DNA of 64,000 nucleotides. Source: Nitrospira sp. ND1. Its GTDB lineage: Bacteria > Nitrospirota > Nitrospiria > Nitrospirales > Nitrospiraceae. Below, piece by piece: positions 61,757 through 64,000 of the stretch. Positions within the stretch are counted from its first letter, which is position 1, and the number at the start of each line of letters is the position of its first letter. A model generated the notes under the pieces. The model did no database searches and was not told the origin of the DNA. It worked only from the letters and a program-made list of their open reading frames with translations. The position numbers and the translations under genes were made by a program. The DNA is taken from the NCBI RefSeq assembly GCF_900170025.1, contig NZ_FWEX01000005.1, forward strand, positions 357,073-421,072, read 5' to 3'.

Positions 61757-63228
61757 AGATGCCACTCGAAGATCTACTTTATCCATTCCTCAAGTCCTAC
61801 ACGAGCGCTCCGCAATGGGTGAAGTCCACTCTGGGATCGGTGTACGCTATGATTCCTTCCCGTCTGAAATACGGGTCGGCTTATGCTCGATTCTACAGCG
61901 AAGCAGTCTGCACAGATGAACAGACTCTTCGTGCGTTGATCGAGCAGAAGCTGTCAGACACGCTCACCAGGGCCATTCAAACAGTGCCCGCCTATGAGGA
62001 ATACAGATCATTGCTGGCCACATCGACATGCCCCCTTGAGTTACTCCACCAGATCCGTCCCATCACAAAAGAGATGATCAAGAATCAGCCTGACCGGTTT
62101 GTTTCATCATCATTCGCAGCCCATCATCGGATGCCGATGTTTACAGGGGGCTCTACCGCGCAACCGATGCGCTTTTACTTGCAGAAGCATGTCACGCGAC
62201 CGAAAGAATCGGCCTACGTGGACATATGGATGAAGTCCTTGGGCGTCAGCCAACAGGACATCACGCTGGTCCTGCGCGGGAGAACTGTACCCACGGCTGG
62301 CAAACCGAACGGTCGACTGTGGATGTATGACCCAATCAGACGGCAGCTCATTTTGAGTTGTGATCATCTTGAGCCTGAATATATGGATGGGTACACGCAC
62401 CCTCTACGGACGTGGAAACCCACGTTCATCCACGCCTTTCCATCAGCGGTCTATGCGCTCGCAAAGTGGCTGCATGATCATCCCGCACTTGATATTACGA
62501 ACAGCGTCCGCGCAATCCTTCTCACATCTGAGACGATCTATGACTATCAACTTGCGGCAATCCAAGCCGTATTTTCCTGTCCCATTGTTCCTCACTACGG
62601 ACATTCAGAACGCGTGTTGATGGCAGCTGGGCGATCAGATGATGGGCGCTATTTGTTCTGGCCTCAGTACGGGCACGTTGAACTCCTGGGCCCACACAAC
62701 CAGCCAATCACCCAGCCCGGAGTGATCGGAGAGATCGTCGGCACCAGTTTTGACAACCATGTCATGCCGTTTATCCGCTACCGCACCGGAGACTTTGCCG
62801 CCCTGAGCGATCGACACCATCCGAAGTTTCCCTTGTATCCAGTCTGCGAACGTATCGAGGGGCGGCTCCAAGAGTTCGTTGTCTGCCACGACCACCGACT
62901 GGTCTCCATCACAACCTTAGGCGCAGCCCATTTTGATCTGCTCGTCGACGTGCACGAGATTCAATACGAGCAACATGAGCCCGGCAAGGTCGTGCTGAAT
63001 GTGGTTGTTACCACCCCGCTCAGTCCGGCAACTCAGCGAGCGATTGTTCGGGCGGTCGAACAAAAAACCCAAGGTGGATGCACCCTGACCGTGCGGACAG
63101 TGCCTCGAATTGAGCGAACCGAACGAGGCAAACACCGGATGATGATTCAGCATCTTGATATCCGGAGATATCTGGGCGCTTCGATCGACCCAACGATATT
63201 AACCCACCTCAAACCATCATCATGTTGA
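61753..63228 (+). CDS. CapK/PaaK-like AMP-forming ligase-family protein
   Basis: A 491-residue member of the adenylate-forming superfamily. The start is TTG at 61753, overlapping the previous TGA, with AAGGA upstream; ATG at 61759 is the alternative. MFTGGSTAQPMRFY is the phosphate-binding motif, PHYGHSERVLMAAG the A5-like segment, and YRTGDFAALSD the Asp motif. The capsule-associated CapK branch resembles phenylacetate-CoA ligase and may activate an acyl or amino-acid group for attachment to sugar. There is no recognised carrier protein nearby. Confidence 0.85.
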   Translation: MKMPLEDLLYPFLKSYTSAPQWVKSTLGSVYAMIPSRLKYGSAYARFYSEAVCTDEQTLRALIEQKLSDTLTRAIQTVPAYEEYRSLLATSTCPLELLHQIRPITKEMIKNQPDRFVSSSFAAHHRMPMFTGGSTAQPMRFYLQKHVTRPKESAYVDIWMKSLGVSQQDITLVLRGRTVPTAGKPNGRLWMYDPIRRQLILSCDHLEPEYMDGYTHPLRTWKPTFIHAFPSAVYALAKWLHDHPALDITNSVRAILLTSETIYDYQLAAIQAVFSCPIVPHYGHSERVLMAAGRSDDGRYLFWPQYGHVELLGPHNQPITQPGVIGEIVGTSFDNHVMPFIRYRTGDFAALSDRHHPKFPLYPVCERIEGRLQEFVVCHDHRLVSITTLGAAHFDLLVDVHEIQYEQHEPGKVVLNVVVTTPLSPATQRAIVRAVEQKTQGGCTLTVRTVPRIERTERGKHRMMIQHLDIRRYLGASIDPTILTHLKPSSC

Positions 63229-63460
63229 GACCAAGTCTCGATAGCCTCAGAGGCATTGTCCCCGTGGTGTCGGTCTATCGATTGCGTAGTCTGTTACGGA
63301 AACGATCAATCGGCTAACTCGCGACAACGCGCAATGGAAGAGGCGATTCGTAGATTAAAAGCTGGATCTCCAATTACCGTAAAGGACGCCATTATCAGTA
63401 AGGGGCTTTGATCGTCCAGAAACACTGCAAAGTGATACTGAAACACATGCTTAAGATACC
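63229..63460. other. 232-bp gap before the last gene
   Basis: A short open frame (63334-63411, MEEAIRRLKAGSPITVKD...) could be the tail of a lost gene. It has no convincing start site. No promoter or repeat is evident. Confidence 0.3.
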
Positions 63461-64000
63461 ATGAAAATTGTGATGATTGGGACATCATATGATTCCAAGG
63501 GTGGCATCGCTTCCGTTGTTAGCGCCTACCGGGTCGCAGGAATGTTTGAGCGGTGGGGAATTGTATATCTCCCTACCCACGACGATAAGGGCAACCTACA
63601 CAAGTTTCTAATTGTCATAAAAAGTTATGCAAAATTCATGGGCCTATTGGCTAGAGGCCAGGTGGGGCTATTACACGCACATGTGGCCTCTCGATCAAGC
63701 TTCCTGCGCAAATCGATGTTCATTATGCTCGCAGTGACTGCGCGTAGACCCGTGATTTTTCATCTTCACGGGGCAGAGTTCATGCTGTATTACCACGAGG
63801 AATGCGGCGCGGTGCGCAAGTGGTTTGTCCGATTCGTTTTGGATCACTGTGCTGTGATTATTGGGTTATCGCGCTCATGGCAGGCGAATCTTACTAAAAT
63901 CACCAGTAGCAGAAACGTTGTCTGCATTCCGAATCCTGTATCGTTTCAGAAGCTTAATACACTGCGGTCGCCACGGGAGCCAGCTACGCTATTATTTCTT
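63461..64000 (+). CDS. Glycosyltransferase family 4 (3' end outside window)
   Basis: The frame is open from the ATG at 63461 to the window edge (180 residues). MKIVMIGTSYDSKGGIASVV is the typical GT4 N-terminus with the donor loop GGI; LLHAHVASRSSF, IFHLHGAEF, IIGLSRSW and VCIPNPV follow in the usual order. It probably belongs to the same polysaccharide locus as the preceding genes. The catalytic donor-binding half is outside the window. Confidence 0.85.
   Translation, partial: MKIVMIGTSYDSKGGIASVVSAYRVAGMFERWGIVYLPTHDDKGNLHKFLIVIKSYAKFMGLLARGQVGLLHAHVASRSSFLRKSMFIMLAVTARRPVIFHLHGAEFMLYYHEECGAVRKWFVRFVLDHCAVIIGLSRSWQANLTKITSSRNVVCIPNPVSFQKLNTLRSPREPATLLFL

Noticed and set aside
63306-63488. 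A 60-codon minus-strand ORF before the last glycosyltransferase
   Set aside because: It overlaps the start of the GT4 gene and has no ribosome site; the translation is not protein-like.

Overview
The window is GC-rich bacterial chromosome carrying a polar-type flagellar and chemotaxis region flanked by two glycan regions. Gene content and order (small flagellin followed by flaG, fliD and fliS, a CheZ, two chemosensory gene sets, a DUF420 protein, many sugar genes) suggest a Nitrospira-like member of the Nitrospirota. There is no rRNA or other phylogenetic marker in view, so this assignment is inference.

Layout. (1) Positions 1-16697: a tightly packed plus-strand operon with mostly overlapping start and stop codons. 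It encodes a heptose-7-phosphate kinase-like GHMP kinase (cut by the window edge), a sugar nucleotidyltransferase, an aminotransferase, a B12-binding radical SAM enzyme, a ThDP-dependent enzyme, a 1786-residue protein fusing two methyltransferases, three glycosyltransferases and TPR repeats, two GT9 enzymes, a CgeB-like glycosyltransferase and a short unknown protein. It sits directly upstream of flagellin and is best read as a flagellin (or surface) glycan synthesis and transfer locus. (2) 16776-22251: a sigma-28-type promoter, flagellin, flaG, fliD, fliS, a FliT-position protein, a PilZ protein and, convergently, a MinD/ParA ATPase. (3) 22412-33224: first chemosensory set cheR-cheY-cheZ-cheA-cheV-cheB-mcp-cheW, then motA and motB. 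(4) 33269-46955: second set with STAS, MCP, cheY, cheA, cheW, a cytoplasmic globin-PAS-PAS chemoreceptor, a DUF420 protein, cheR, cheD, cheB, two STAS proteins, a PP2C phosphatase response regulator, an Hpt protein and a receiver-HATPase. The last five resemble an Rsb-like partner switch joined to chemotaxis. Several sites resembling TAAG-N15-ACCGATAN precede these units and suggest FliA control.

(5) 47060-51553: a small lipoprotein gene, wecB, then a toxin-antitoxin island (DUF433/DUF5615, AbrB/PIN, YefM/YoeB) in which two displaced copies of a wecB 3' end and a DUF433 remnant lie between the modules. (6) 51740-54832: a heparinase II/III-family gene on the minus strand and a 3'-truncated gmd. 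(7) 54899-56590: a 98-bp IS5-like non-autonomous element and an IS1182-type insertion sequence with a frameshifted transposase. (8) 56603-64000: a visibly more AT-rich, probably transferred exopolysaccharide/O-antigen locus with GT4, Wzx flippase, Wzy-like protein, a secreted family-10-like glycosyl hydrolase, a CapK/PaaK-like adenylation enzyme and a GT4 cut by the right edge. A palindromic dispersed element of about 178-244 bp occurs three times (21023, 49727, 51740).

No tRNA, rRNA, CRISPR array or prophage was seen.
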